A DNA stretch of 64,000 bases from Mycolicibacterium sp. ND9-15 (lineage in GTDB: Bacteria; Actinomycetota; Actinomycetes; Mycobacteriales; Mycobacteriaceae). This document shows positions 19,265 through 28,246 of this stretch, one piece after another. The notes beneath the pieces were generated by a model. The model worked only from the letters and a program-made list of their open reading frames with translations, was not told where the DNA came from and did no database searches. Every line of letters starts with the position of its first letter. Position 1 is the first letter of the stretch. The position numbers and the translations under genes were made by a program. The stretch lies in the NCBI RefSeq assembly GCF_035918395.1, contig NZ_CP142362.1, forward strand, positions 2,269,501 to 2,333,500. The letters are read 5' to 3'.

Positions 19265-19862
19265 GGGAGCGGTTGATCCTGCTGCCCCAGTATTTGAACC
19301 GTTGCACCGAGGGTCCGGTGAACCAGGCCGGTTGGCGCGCCCTGATCCCGCCGCTGACGTTCGAAAGATGCTGCCACATGAGGTAGAAGCTTTCGCCCTG
19401 ATAGAGCGGAAAGTAGTTGTCACCCGCGAACGTTCGGGTCTGGGTGAGCGCCCGCGCCCGCGGCGTCAAGAACTCCACCGACTGGTCGATGTTGGCGGTG
19501 ACGGCGGCGGCGTGGGCCATGACGTCGCCGGCGGCCCAGTTCCCGTTCCGGCTGATGAGTTTGATGTTGAAGCGGTCGATCTGCTGCAGCAGTTCGTCGT
19601 ACTGGGCGGTGAACCACTGGCACATCTCGCTTTGCGCGGTGATGTCGGCCTCGGTCACGTGGCGGCGCGCATCCTCGTACAGGGCGGGGAATTTGGGCTG
19701 CCAGTCGGTCGCCGTCGGGACGATGACGGGAAGGCGTGGCGGTGGGGGCTCCTGCCCGACGGGGTCAGGCGGCGGATCGGCGAGCGCCGGCCCGGCCGCC
19801 GCAGACATCGCGATGGCCACACACGCGAAGGCCGCGGCTGCGCAGCGAAAAATTCTCGTCAT
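19251..19862 (-). CDS. secreted protein of unknown function in the mce unit
   Basis: A 203-residue protein with a signal peptide (MTRIFRCAAAAFACVAIAMSAAAGPALA), a Pro-rich linker (PPPDPVGQEPPPPRLP) and a helical mature domain (MCQWFTAQYDELLQQIDRFNIKL ... DQSVEFLTPRARALTQT). I do not recognise a family. It follows the Mce-associated membrane protein by 10 bases and overlaps the next gene by 14, so it is cotranscribed with mceA-F. A helical periplasmic partner of the Mce complex is conceivable but unproven. Confidence 0.62.
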   Translation of the reverse strand: MTRIFRCAAAAFACVAIAMSAAAGPALADPPPDPVGQEPPPPRLPVIVPTATDWQPKFPALYEDARRHVTEADITAQSEMCQWFTAQYDELLQQIDRFNIKLISRNGNWAAGDVMAHAAAVTANIDQSVEFLTPRARALTQTRTFAGDNYFPLYQGESFYLMWQHLSNVSGGIRARQPAWFTGPSVQRFKYWGSRINRSHVCD

Positions 19863-19872
19863 CGCCGAGTCC

Positions 19873-20484
19873 TCACCGGGCGCCGACCACGGCGTCGATC
19901 CCACCGACGTCGGTGATCAGCCAGTCCTGATTGCTGTCGATCGTGACGCTGTACGTCGCGGTGGACTGTAGGCCCTGCGGCGCCTGAGTGGTCTTGGTCA
20001 GGACGCTGACGAACGCGTCGACAACGTAGGCGCCACCCACGCTGCTGCGTACGACGGCCGCCAACGGCCTGGCCGTCGATTCCCATTGCAGCGGGGTCAG
20101 GATCTGTTCCATGGAATCCGCTGCCTCGCCGAGCTTCTTCGTCAGCTCCGGCGATGTTCCGGCCACCAAGCGGCCTTTCCAGGCGTTCAGATCGCGGAAA
20201 TCCATCTGCGCCGCGGCGACGGCGTAGTCCATCGCGACCTGCTCGGCCCGCTGGTTGCCGGCGGCTTGGCGTGCCTGCGCGTCGAGTTCGCTTCGGGCAT
20301 CGACGTACAACCAGGCGAACACTCCGAGGCCGGCGGCCAGCGCCAGCACGAGCGCGCCGAAAAGCAACGTGCGCAGCGAGATCGAGACCTGCCGCGGGCC
20401 GCTCACCGCCGTCTGGGCCGGTGCGGCAGCGTCGGTCTCGTCCGGTGAGTCGACGTCGTCATTGTTGGCGTCGCCCATGTCCAT
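19873..20484 (-). CDS. Mce-associated membrane protein (Mas/Mam type)
   Basis: A 203-residue protein with an acidic N-terminal cytoplasmic tail (~35 residues), one transmembrane helix (LRTLLFGALVLALAAGLGVFAWLYV), a short helical neck and an NTF2-like C-terminal domain ending YSVTIDSNQDWLITDVGGID. This is the standard form of mycobacterial Mce-associated proteins encoded downstream of mce genes, which support assembly or activity of the transporter. It lies 27 bases after mceF. Confidence 0.8.
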   Translation of the reverse strand: MDMGDANNDDVDSPDETDAAAPAQTAVSGPRQVSISLRTLLFGALVLALAAGLGVFAWLYVDARSELDAQARQAAGNQRAEQVAMDYAVAAAQMDFRDLNAWKGRLVAGTSPELTKKLGEAADSMEQILTPLQWESTARPLAAVVRSSVGGAYVVDAFVSVLTKTTQAPQGLQSTATYSVTIDSNQDWLITDVGGIDAVVGAR

Positions 20485-20511
20485 GCCTTCCTTACCTGTT
20501 GAGAATTACTT

Positions 20512-21468
20512 CTACCCCGGTGGGACCACCGAGACGCGTAGTTCGATCGCCCCGTCTTCGGGCACCCCGCGCAGCATGTTGCCCAACAGCCGCCCGGTGT
20601 CGAAGTTCGTCAGCGCCGAACCGATCGAGCGGATGTTGGGCAGCAGCGTTTCGGCCAGCACTTTGACATCCGGCGCCCTGGTGTCGAGGAAGTTCTGAAT
20701 CCTCGCCAGGTAGGCCTGTAACCGTTCGAGGGCTTCCGGCGAACCCGCGAGGACCAGGTTCATCGCTCCGGCGAAGATACCCTGGACGTTGGGTCCGAGC
20801 TGGTTGAGGTGGGGCGCCAGGTTGGCCAGGGTGGGCCCGACGAATTCCGCGTTGCGCAGCAGGGTTTGGATATTGATCAGAAGCTCCTGCCCCCGGCCGT
20901 CCAGGCTCATCACCTCGCTGCGCATCAGCGCCGCGGCGTGAGTGAGGTTGGGCAGCACCGCATCCGGGTCCCCCAACGCGGTGTCGGCCTCGGTGACGAT
21001 CCGCGCCAACAGCGTGGGATCGGCCTGCTGCAGGAGCCGGCCCACGCTCACCGCCAGGTCGGAGATCGTCGGCGGCTGGGTGACGGCTTCGGCCGCCAGA
21101 TGCTGGCCGTCGCTCAGCACCGGCCCGCCGGACGTCCGCGGGAAGAGCCCGATGTAGGTCTCGCCCAACGCGGAGAGGTTGTCCAGCCGCACGGTGCTGT
21201 CCACCGGCACCTGATGGGCGCCCTCGATATAGAAGTCGACGGTGGCCGCGTCGACCGTGGTGTCGATCGCGGTCACCTTGCCGACAGGGACCCCGCGCAG
21301 CAAGACGTTCGAGCCGGCCACCAGTCCGTTGATGTTCGTCACGGTCATCGACAGGTTCGTGCGGTGGTCCGGGGGGCGGATTCGGACGCCGAGTGTGCCG
21401 ATGTAGCCGACGGCCAGCACCACGATGGCCGTCAACGCGGTGACCGTCAGCAGGTTTCGCACACTCAT
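20512..21468 (-). CDS. MceF, MCE-family substrate-binding protein
   Basis: A 318-residue protein with an N-terminal membrane anchor (LLTVTALTAIVVLAVGYIGTLG) followed by the MCE/MlaD domain (NINGLVAGSNVLLRGVPVGKVTAI, ALGETYIGLFP) and a long helical region. Mce proteins form a hexameric channel carrying lipids across the periplasm to the YrbE permease. It is the sixth mce gene and overlaps mceE by ATGA. At 318 residues it is short for an MceF, which often carry long C-terminal tails. Confidence 0.88.
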   Translation of the reverse strand: MSVRNLLTVTALTAIVVLAVGYIGTLGVRIRPPDHRTNLSMTVTNINGLVAGSNVLLRGVPVGKVTAIDTTVDAATVDFYIEGAHQVPVDSTVRLDNLSALGETYIGLFPRTSGGPVLSDGQHLAAEAVTQPPTISDLAVSVGRLLQQADPTLLARIVTEADTALGDPDAVLPNLTHAAALMRSEVMSLDGRGQELLINIQTLLRNAEFVGPTLANLAPHLNQLGPNVQGIFAGAMNLVLAGSPEALERLQAYLARIQNFLDTRAPDVKVLAETLLPNIRSIGSALTNFDTGRLLGNMLRGVPEDGAIELRVSVVPPG

Positions 21469-22463
21469 GGCGTCGCCCCCAGGATCCGTAGCACGTCGTG
21501 GACATCGCCGGACAGCTCACGGCCATCCGGCCCGACGATCGAGGTGATGTTGATCGCCGGATATTTGTCCTGCGGGAGGAAGTAGTCGGTGAACAACTCT
21601 CGCCATCTGGGTAACTCGTCCTCCACGGCCCACTTCGACGCCTGCACGGCACCCGCCGCGTCGCCCATCGTGGTGAGCATCGGCACCAGCCAGAAACCGC
21701 CGCTGTACACGCTGCCGATCGACGGGATCATCACGGAAAGCCGTGACGTCACCTGGGTCGCGCGGTCGAATCCGAGCATCCCCGCAGGAGAGAACCAGTA
21801 CTCCATCGCAGACCGCTTGCCGCTCAACACCGCTGAGGTGTCGGTCATCCCGCCGAGCGCGAGGTCGACCGAGTCGAGGTTGTCGGCCAGATCGGAGAGG
21901 TTGGTGGTCAGCCGCCTCATGATCTCGTTCAGTTCGACGTCGCCGGTCTCGGCCACCTTGTTCAGGCCGATCATCGTGTTCTGTGCGCGTTGGATCGCTC
22001 CGCTGGCCACGAAGTTGGCCAGGCTGGCGATGGTGTCTTCGATCTGGGCGGGCGACGAGGTCCGTGCCAGCGGCACGGTGTCGCCGGGTCCCAGCGGGGG
22101 CGCCCCCGCGGGGTCGCTGTCGGGGGGTCGTTCCAACGCGACGAAGATGTCGCCGAGCACGGTGGGCTGCTTGAGTGCCGCGTGGACGTCGGACGGCACG
22201 ACCACATCGGAGTCGATTCTGGTGGTGACGTCCACCCGCGCGTCGACGATGCCGATGTCGGTGACGAGGCCGACCGGGACACCGTCCATCACCACCCGGG
22301 CACGATCCGGAAGATTGAGGACATCCTCGAATTCCAGGATCACGTCGTAACCGTCACGGTCGCCGTCGGGCGCGGGCAGCGAGTCCACCGTCAGCGCCGT
22401 GCACGACGGCACGAACGCCGCGCAGAGGACGGCCGCCAGAAGGCGCACGAGCGGTCGGGTCAT
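21465..22463 (-). CDS. MceE, MCE-family lipoprotein (LprK-like)
   Basis: A 332-residue MCE protein whose N-terminus is a lipoprotein signal with lipobox FVPSC (Cys about residue 21), as expected for the MceE position. The MCE domain follows (ARVVMDGVPVGLVTDIGIV, VLGDIFVALERPP). The ATG at 22463 has GAGG about 7 bases upstream and overlaps the mceD stop as ATGA. The C-terminal region is helical and ends near the mceF start, again by a 4-base overlap. Confidence 0.88.
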   Translation of the reverse strand: MTRPLVRLLAAVLCAAFVPSCTALTVDSLPAPDGDRDGYDVILEFEDVLNLPDRARVVMDGVPVGLVTDIGIVDARVDVTTRIDSDVVVPSDVHAALKQPTVLGDIFVALERPPDSDPAGAPPLGPGDTVPLARTSSPAQIEDTIASLANFVASGAIQRAQNTMIGLNKVAETGDVELNEIMRRLTTNLSDLADNLDSVDLALGGMTDTSAVLSGKRSAMEYWFSPAGMLGFDRATQVTSRLSVMIPSIGSVYSGGFWLVPMLTTMGDAAGAVQASKWAVEDELPRWRELFTDYFLPQDKYPAINITSIVGPDGRELSGDVHDVLRILGATP

Positions 22464-23545
22464 CGGCTGGCCTCGGTGATTGCGTACTGCAGCAGCGCGA
22501 CGTCGACGGCGTAAGGCGTGCCTGCGACGTCCGCGCAACTGCCTGGGACGCGCGCATTCATGGTGCCGCACAACAACAGTCCGTCTTGAGTCCGGATCCG
22601 AAACATCGGTGGCCGCCACTTGAGCTGCAGCCCCTGCTCGTTGAATCGATCCGACACACTGGTGATCCAGCCCGGGATCGGATTGAGCAGATCCGACACC
22701 GCGGTGGCGTGCGGACTCGCCTTGCGCAACGGCACCGAGACCGTGTCCAGCACGCGCTGGGTCTGCTCGCCGAGTTCGCGTTCCAGGTCGGCGACGAGGG
22801 TGACCATCAGCGGCAGGGTGCGCGTCATCCGTTTGACCCCGTCGGTGGCTACGACGAGGTCGGGTGTGGTCGCTTCGGCGTCGAGCAGCACTTGTTTGAG
22901 CGTGCTTCGGATCGTGCTCAGCTCGCCGGTCAGACGCGCGAGGTTGGCCACGATGGAGCCGGTGTCGCTGATCGCCTGATCGGGGCTGTCGAGGACCGCC
23001 GAGAGCCGCGTCAGGAAGTCGCCTGCGCGGCCGCCCTGGCCGGTCAGAAGTTGTTCGAGACCACGGACGGTGTCCGCGACGTTGGTGGATTCGTCGGGAC
23101 TGATCGTGTCGGCGAAGGCCGCGATCGAGCCGACCATCTCCGACAGGCTCTTCGGAGTTGCGGTGCGCTCCAACGGAATGCAGTTCTCGACGGCGAGTGT
23201 TGGTCCGCCGGCGTAGTTGCCCACCAGTTCCAGTGACCGGTCGGCGAGTATCGACACCGACCGGATGACCGCGGTCACGTCGGCCGGGATGCTGCGCTGC
23301 TCGGTGAGGGTGAAGCTGACGCGGACGTCGTGGGTCCGCGGTTCCACCGCGGTGACGGTGCCGACGCGAAAGCCCATCTGCGTCACTGCGTTACCGGTGT
23401 AAAGCCCGATGCTGTCGGCCATGATCGCGCAGTAGGCGTGATCGGCCGAGCGGTGTGTCGCGCCGCACGAGACCACTGCGGCGGCGGTGGTGGTGACCGC
23501 CATGAGCACGGCCAACTGTCGGCGAACGCTGAACCCCGTCAACAC
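22460..23545 (-). CDS. MceD, MCE-family protein with a lipobox
   Basis: A 361-residue MCE protein: signal sequence LAVLMAVTTTAAAVVSCGATH, MCE domain (GNAVTQMGFRVGTVTAVEP ... SILADRSLELVGNY) and a long helical C-terminal region. VVSC forms a plausible lipobox, which is unusual at the MceD position, where a plain membrane anchor is normal. The GTG at 23545 has GGGGAG upstream and overlaps the end of mceC; an upstream GTG at 23569 is possible. It is part of the unbroken leftward mce operon. Confidence 0.85.
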   Translation of the reverse strand: MLTGFSVRRQLAVLMAVTTTAAAVVSCGATHRSADHAYCAIMADSIGLYTGNAVTQMGFRVGTVTAVEPRTHDVRVSFTLTEQRSIPADVTAVIRSVSILADRSLELVGNYAGGPTLAVENCIPLERTATPKSLSEMVGSIAAFADTISPDESTNVADTVRGLEQLLTGQGGRAGDFLTRLSAVLDSPDQAISDTGSIVANLARLTGELSTIRSTLKQVLLDAEATTPDLVVATDGVKRMTRTLPLMVTLVADLERELGEQTQRVLDTVSVPLRKASPHATAVSDLLNPIPGWITSVSDRFNEQGLQLKWRPPMFRIRTQDGLLLCGTMNARVPGSCADVAGTPYAVDVALLQYAITEASR

Positions 23546-24519
23546 GCGCTCCCCGGTACCGGGATGCACAGATCCGTGGCCAGTAGTTCCGGCCGGGCGT
23601 TCTGCGCGTCGAGCACCCGTTCGAGCTTGTCGCGCACCCGTCTGAGCCCACGCACGACGAGGCCACTACGGTCCGCCCACGTCTGAACCATCTCCTGCAG
23701 GTTGCGGACCTTCTCGATGAACTTGTCGCGGTGCCCCGCATAGAACTGCCCGACCGGGTTGAGCGAATCCAGAATATCGCCCATCCCTTTGAGCGCCTGA
23801 CCGAAGCCCTGCGAGTACAAGGTCAGCGTCTGTTCGATGACCGAGACTTTGCGCACCATCCGCTTGAGTTCGTCGGTGTAACCGCTCAGCGCGTGGATGT
23901 ACTCGTCGGAGAGGTTGAGTATCGACGAGATCTGTCCGCGTTGCGCCTCGATCGCCGCGGTGAGGCCGTTTCCGGCATCCATGATGGCGGCGAGTGTTTC
24001 GACGTTGTCGCCGGCCAGGCCGCGTTGCAGGTCGTCCAGCGATTCCCTGATCGGCCTGGCGTCGACGTCCTCGGTGATGCCGGTGGCGTCGGTGACCGTG
24101 CGGACCAGGTTGTAGGGCATCGTGACCCGCTCGACGGGAATGACCTTGTCGCCCAACGCCTCGTCGCCTAGCGAGACGATCGCCGTGTAGTACCCGCCGA
24201 CCACGGTGCGCATGCGGACCTGGATCTGGGACTGATCACCGACGAACACGTCCTTGTCGACCGTCGCCCGGACCCTGACGTGGTCGGGCTGGATCGCCAA
24301 ATCCTTGATCTTGCCGACGTTCACCCCGGCGATCCGGACGGCGTCGCCGGGCCGCACGGCGGCGGCGTCCTCGGTGCGGAATGTGACGAGCTGCTGATCG
24401 GGCGGGCTGATGTAGACGCCGGCGGCGGTCACCGCGATCGCCGCGACCATGATCAACGCACCGATACCGAGCAGGATCGGATGGCCGAGTCGCCTCAGGG
24501 GTTGCCTCAGGGGTTGCAC
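23539..24519 (-). CDS. MceC, MCE-family protein
   Basis: A 326-residue MCE protein with a membrane anchor (ILLGIGALIMVAAIAVTAAGVYI), MCE domain (DAVRIAGVNVGKIKDLAI, MRTVVGGYYTAIVSLG) and a helical C-terminal half. The GTG at 24519 is favoured because it lies where MceB ends; overlap is 13 bases. A 12-base tandem duplication at 24493-24516 covers the mceB stop and the mceC 5' end and adds the repeated QPLR in the MceC N-terminus. Confidence 0.86.
   Translation of the reverse strand: MQPLRQPLRRLGHPILLGIGALIMVAAIAVTAAGVYISPPDQQLVTFRTEDAAAVRPGDAVRIAGVNVGKIKDLAIQPDHVRVRATVDKDVFVGDQSQIQVRMRTVVGGYYTAIVSLGDEALGDKVIPVERVTMPYNLVRTVTDATGITEDVDARPIRESLDDLQRGLAGDNVETLAAIMDAGNGLTAAIEAQRGQISSILNLSDEYIHALSGYTDELKRMVRKVSVIEQTLTLYSQGFGQALKGMGDILDSLNPVGQFYAGHRDKFIEKVRNLQEMVQTWADRSGLVVRGLRRVRDKLERVLDAQNARPELLATDLCIPVPGSAC
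24493..24516. repeat. 12-bp perfect tandem duplication at the mceB/mceC junction
   Basis: CCTCAGGGGTTG occurs twice in tandem (24493-24504 and 24505-24516). The duplicated unit spans the mceB stop codon and the first codons of mceC, so the copy number would change the MceC N-terminus by four residues (QPLR) without shifting frame. Confidence 0.8.
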
Positions 24520-25538
24520 AGCACTACCCGTTGGCCGTTGAGCAGAACGTCCATCGTCGCCGGTAACTGTGCGCGGCCACGCGAGCACGGCACGACGTCA
24601 CCGGTTGCCGATGGCGGGCCGATGTTCTCCCACACGACGGGAACCATCTTGAAGCTGTCGATGGCGTCGTTGAAGTTGGTCAGCGCCTTGTCCAGCCCGG
24701 TGTCGATCTCGGCTCCGGGCCGCAGGCCCAGGTTGTTGAGGAGCCTGACGACCGCCTGGGTGAACTGCGGCCCGTACAGGTCGGACTTGCGGAACTCGTC
24801 GAGCACATTTTCAGCCGCGTCCATCGGACGGTTCGCCCAATTCAGCAGCTGGATGAAGTCCTTCGAGCGTCCGCCGACGGAGTCGGAGACCGCGCTGAGA
24901 TTGTGCAGCAGCGTCGAGATCACGGTCTGCCGGTCGGAGACGAACTCGGTCAGCCGGTTGATGCTGTCGAGCATCGGCCCTAACCCGTCGCCGCCGCCGG
25001 ACAGGAACGTGGCGACGTTGTCGGTGAACGTGTTGATCTGTTCGGGGCTCAGCGTCGCCAGCACCGGTTGAAGCCCGTTGAACAACGTCGTGATGTCCAG
25101 CGAAGGTTGGGTCATGGAGGTGGGAATTCGCGTCACCGCTTCTGCCGCAATGTTTCCGACGCCTGCGTCGACGGGATCGATGATCTCGAGATAGCGCAGC
25201 CCCGTCAGCGCCTGGAACTTGACCGCCACGCGGACAGACGCCGCCACACCGAACCGCTTCTGCAACGTGAAGCCGACCTCGGCAAGGCTCTGTCCGGCCC
25301 GCCGGATCACCTTCACCGATTCGACCTTGCCGACCTGTACTCCGCGCACCCGCACGTCGGTACCGATCTGCACACCCGACGCATCGGTGAACTCCGCGGC
25401 ATAGGCGCGTGTCTCTCCCGAAACCGGCTGGCGCAGCACGTTGATGACCACGACGCCCACCACGACGGCGAGGACCGCACTGACCGCGAGCCGCCACAGC
25501 GCGGCTCTGGGCGTGATGACCTTGATCCGGTGGCTCAC
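24507..25538 (-). CDS. MceB, MCE-family protein
   Basis: A 343-residue MCE protein: anchor helix (LAVSAVLAVVVGVVVINVL), MCE domain (VQIGTDVRVRGVQVGKVESVKVI, ALTGLRYLEIID) and a helical tail ending in a short Cys-containing segment (VVPCSRG ... VVLCNP). It overlaps mceA by four bases. Part of the six-protein lipid channel. Confidence 0.88.
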   Translation of the reverse strand: MSHRIKVITPRAALWRLAVSAVLAVVVGVVVINVLRQPVSGETRAYAAEFTDASGVQIGTDVRVRGVQVGKVESVKVIRRAGQSLAEVGFTLQKRFGVAASVRVAVKFQALTGLRYLEIIDPVDAGVGNIAAEAVTRIPTSMTQPSLDITTLFNGLQPVLATLSPEQINTFTDNVATFLSGGGDGLGPMLDSINRLTEFVSDRQTVISTLLHNLSAVSDSVGGRSKDFIQLLNWANRPMDAAENVLDEFRKSDLYGPQFTQAVVRLLNNLGLRPGAEIDTGLDKALTNFNDAIDSFKMVPVVWENIGPPSATGDVVPCSRGRAQLPATMDVLLNGQRVVLCNP

Positions 25539-26572
25539 CGCGAACCTCCCATCGCGCCGAGTGGGGCGGCCACGCCGGGGAGGCTGTCGAGCACGATACG
25601 CACCTGAAGTGCCCGCTGGTCGGGTGAACCTTCGTACATCCGCTCGAATCGGGTTCGCAGCTCCACCAGTGTTTCTGAGATGTCGTCGGCGCGAGCGATC
25701 CCGGGTACCGGCGAGGCGAGGGTGCGAACGACTTCGGTCGCCGGCAGCAGGTCGGATACGTGCGACGACAGCAGCTTGCCGACCGAGCCGAACAAGCCGG
25801 TCGAGGCGAGTTGCACCGTGGCCAGGAAGCGCTCTTGGAAGAAGCGCTCGTCGACGTCGAGGCCGGTGTGGTCCAGCCGGTCGACCAGGTCGGTGGCCGC
25901 GTCGACGAAAGAGGGTGCGGCAACGCTGATTCCGGCGATATTGCGGATCATGTGCTCGGCGCTGACCGTCTGCACCTTCGTCACGCTGTTGGCGACCAGC
26001 GCCAGGGTCTCCATCAGCGGGTTCAGACCGTCGACGTAGCGGGTGGCCCGGTCGATGACCGACACCAGTTCGGGGGTCACGACACCGTTGGTGAGTTCGC
26101 CGACCCGGGTCAGCAGGGCCTGCATCGTGTAGTTGCCACGTGGCACCAGGTCGAGTTGCGCACCGTCGTGCAGGGGCACTCCCCGCGCCGGCCCCTGAAT
26201 CAGGTTGACCCCGGTCACGCCGAAGTAATTGGAGGGGCGGAAGTCGATGGCGAGGGTGTCGGTCAGGCCCTCGGCGGGCTCCGGGCGCAACCGCAGGTGT
26301 AGGCGCGCACCGCCTTCCGGACGGCTGGACACGGATGCGACTTCGCCGACGCGCACGCCGTGCATGAGCACCGGGGTTCCGTCCGTGACGCCCTGACCGA
26401 CGTAAGGGGTGTCGACCGTCATCGCGGTGTCCGGGTCCGCGTGCTCGGCCGCTGGTTTGACAGCTACCACCGAGATCACCAGGGCGACAGCGGTAACGGT
26501 GATGACGACGAGCGTGAGGCCGACGCGGGCCAGGATCCGGGCTTCGTCTTCTGCCGAGGTTCGAAACAACAT
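25535..26572 (-). CDS. MceA, MCE-family protein
   Basis: A 345-residue MCE protein with an anchor helix (VGLTLVVITVTAVALVISVVAV), MCE domain (TPVLMHGVRVGEVASVSS, YFGVTGVNLIQG) and helical C-terminal part. It begins 7 bases after yrbEB and is followed by mceB with ATGA overlap, matching the standard yrbEA-yrbEB-mceA order. Which numbered mce operon it belongs to cannot be decided without comparison. Confidence 0.88.
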   Translation of the reverse strand: MLFRTSAEDEARILARVGLTLVVITVTAVALVISVVAVKPAAEHADPDTAMTVDTPYVGQGVTDGTPVLMHGVRVGEVASVSSRPEGGARLHLRLRPEPAEGLTDTLAIDFRPSNYFGVTGVNLIQGPARGVPLHDGAQLDLVPRGNYTMQALLTRVGELTNGVVTPELVSVIDRATRYVDGLNPLMETLALVANSVTKVQTVSAEHMIRNIAGISVAAPSFVDAATDLVDRLDHTGLDVDERFFQERFLATVQLASTGLFGSVGKLLSSHVSDLLPATEVVRTLASPVPGIARADDISETLVELRTRFERMYEGSPDQRALQVRIVLDSLPGVAAPLGAMGGSR

Positions 26573-26579
26573 GCGTCGC

Positions 26580-27422
26580 CTACCCCCGGAACACGAACTC
26601 GGGTCGCAGCCCCCACATCGAGACAGTCAGGGCGAAGTTGACGACGACCACCATGACCAGGCTGGCGCGCACGGCCCGGCCGGACGCCTCCCCCACGCCC
26701 ACGGGACCCCCGGACGCGAAATACCCGTAATAGCAGTGGATGAGCGTCACCATCGCGCAGAAGACGGCCGCCTTGGTAACCGAGTATCCGATGTCGACCG
26801 GGGAGAGGAACTGGACGAAATAGTGGTCGTAGGTGCCGCCCGGTTGACCGCGGAACACCTCGACCACGGTGTTGGCGACGACGAAACTGGCGATCAGCAC
26901 CACGAAGTAGCCGGGGATCACGCATATCAGGCCGCCGATGAGCCGGGTCCCCACGACGAACGGGATCGGGCGCAGACCCATCGCCTCGGTGGTGTCGATC
27001 TCACCCGAGATCCGCATGGAGCCGATCTCGGCCGTCATTCGGCAACCAGCCTGGATCGCGAACGCGATGCCGGTCACCAAAGGCGCCATCTCCCGGACGT
27101 TGGCGACGCCGGCGACGATGCCCGACAACGCGCCGAAGCCCATCATGTTGAGGATCGAGAACGCTTCGATCGCGATCGAGGCGCCCATCGCGATGCCCAT
27201 GATCAGCAGCACGGACAGGACGCCGCCGTCGACGATGATCGAACCCCGCCCCCACACCAACCCGTTGAGAGCCTGCCAGGTCTGGCGTCGATACCGCCGC
27301 ACTGTCAACGGAAGGAACCACAGCGTCTGGCCGACGAACACCGCCCACTGACCTATGGTTCGAAGAGCCCCGTGCGTGCGTTGCCCCAGGGCCATCACGG
27401 GCCTACTGGCCGTCTGCCTCAC
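26580..27422 (-). CDS. YrbEB, MlaE-type permease of the mce transporter
   Basis: A 280-residue integral membrane permease with the MlaE/YrbE core: YRRQTWQALNGLVWGRGSI, AGCRMTAEIGSMRISGEIDTTEAMGL and about five helices. The AEIGSMRISGEIDT loop is the EQ-loop region that contacts the MceG/Mkl ATPase. The GTG at 27422 shares its first base with the TAG stop of yrbEA and has GGAGG 8 bases upstream. With YrbEA it forms the inner-membrane part of the lipid importer. Confidence 0.9.
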   Translation of the reverse strand: MRQTASRPVMALGQRTHGALRTIGQWAVFVGQTLWFLPLTVRRYRRQTWQALNGLVWGRGSIIVDGGVLSVLLIMGIAMGASIAIEAFSILNMMGFGALSGIVAGVANVREMAPLVTGIAFAIQAGCRMTAEIGSMRISGEIDTTEAMGLRPIPFVVGTRLIGGLICVIPGYFVVLIASFVVANTVVEVFRGQPGGTYDHYFVQFLSPVDIGYSVTKAAVFCAMVTLIHCYYGYFASGGPVGVGEASGRAVRASLVMVVVVNFALTVSMWGLRPEFVFRG

Positions 27423-28231
27423 TACGAGACCTCCGCCGGGAAGAACATCGTCAGCGCCTGGGTGATCGCGACGTTGGCGATGACGATGCATACGACGTTG
27501 AGCACGATCGCCGAGCTCACGGCATCGGCGACCCCGCGGGGCCCGCGCTTGGCCTCGATGCCGCGCAGCGCCGAGATGATCCCGACGATGACGCTGAAGA
27601 CGACCGTCTTTCCCATCGCGAACCAGACGTCCAGTTCCCTGGCGAACGATCCGAACGACATCCAGAAGCTGCCGACGGTCACGCCGTTGAGTCCCACGGC
27701 GATCAGGTAGGACGCCGACACCGCCGAGCCGATGATCACGAAGCAGAGCAACGGAGCGATCAGCACCAGCGCCAGGAAGCGTGGAACGACGAGTCGGCGC
27801 ACCGGGTCAATCCCCATGGCGCGCAGCGCATCCAGCTCCTCGCGCACTTGCCTCGAGCCCAGGTCGGATGCGATCGCGGCGGCAGCCACACCGCCCATCA
27901 GGAAGCCACCCGCCATCGGGGCGCCCTGACGGATCACACCGAAACCGCTGGCCGCGCCGACCATGGAGGTCGCGCCGAGCTGATTGACCAGACCGCCGAC
28001 CTGGACGGACACCAGCGCACCGATCGGGATGGCCATCAACACCGCCGGCGCGGCGGTCACCCGTAACAACATCCACGCCGAAACGATGAGTTCGCCAACC
28101 GGAAGACGCAGCAAGACAACGTCTTTGACCGAGTACTTCAATACGGCGGTCGCGAGACCGACGCCCCGGCCGATCGCCGCCAGGCTGCGGACCGGCACTG
28201 CGGCGAGGCGCGGGACAGTCTCTACGGCCAC
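27422..28231 (-). CDS. YrbEA, MlaE-type permease of the mce transporter
   Basis: A 269-residue MlaE-family permease. The conserved loop ASDLGSRQVREELDALRAMGIDPVRRL is the ATPase-contacting segment, and PRFLALVLIAPLLCFVIIGSA and FGSFARELDVWFAMGKTVVF are membrane helices. Translation starts with GTG at 28231. It follows the HTH regulator by 15 bases, so the regulator and the methyltransferase before it are probably in the same transcript. Confidence 0.9.
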   Translation of the reverse strand: MAVETVPRLAAVPVRSLAAIGRGVGLATAVLKYSVKDVVLLRLPVGELIVSAWMLLRVTAAPAVLMAIPIGALVSVQVGGLVNQLGATSMVGAASGFGVIRQGAPMAGGFLMGGVAAAAIASDLGSRQVREELDALRAMGIDPVRRLVVPRFLALVLIAPLLCFVIIGSAVSASYLIAVGLNGVTVGSFWMSFGSFARELDVWFAMGKTVVFSVIVGIISALRGIEAKRGPRGVADAVSSAIVLNVVCIVIANVAITQALTMFFPAEVS

Positions 28232-28246
28232 GGTGGAGTCCGATGC

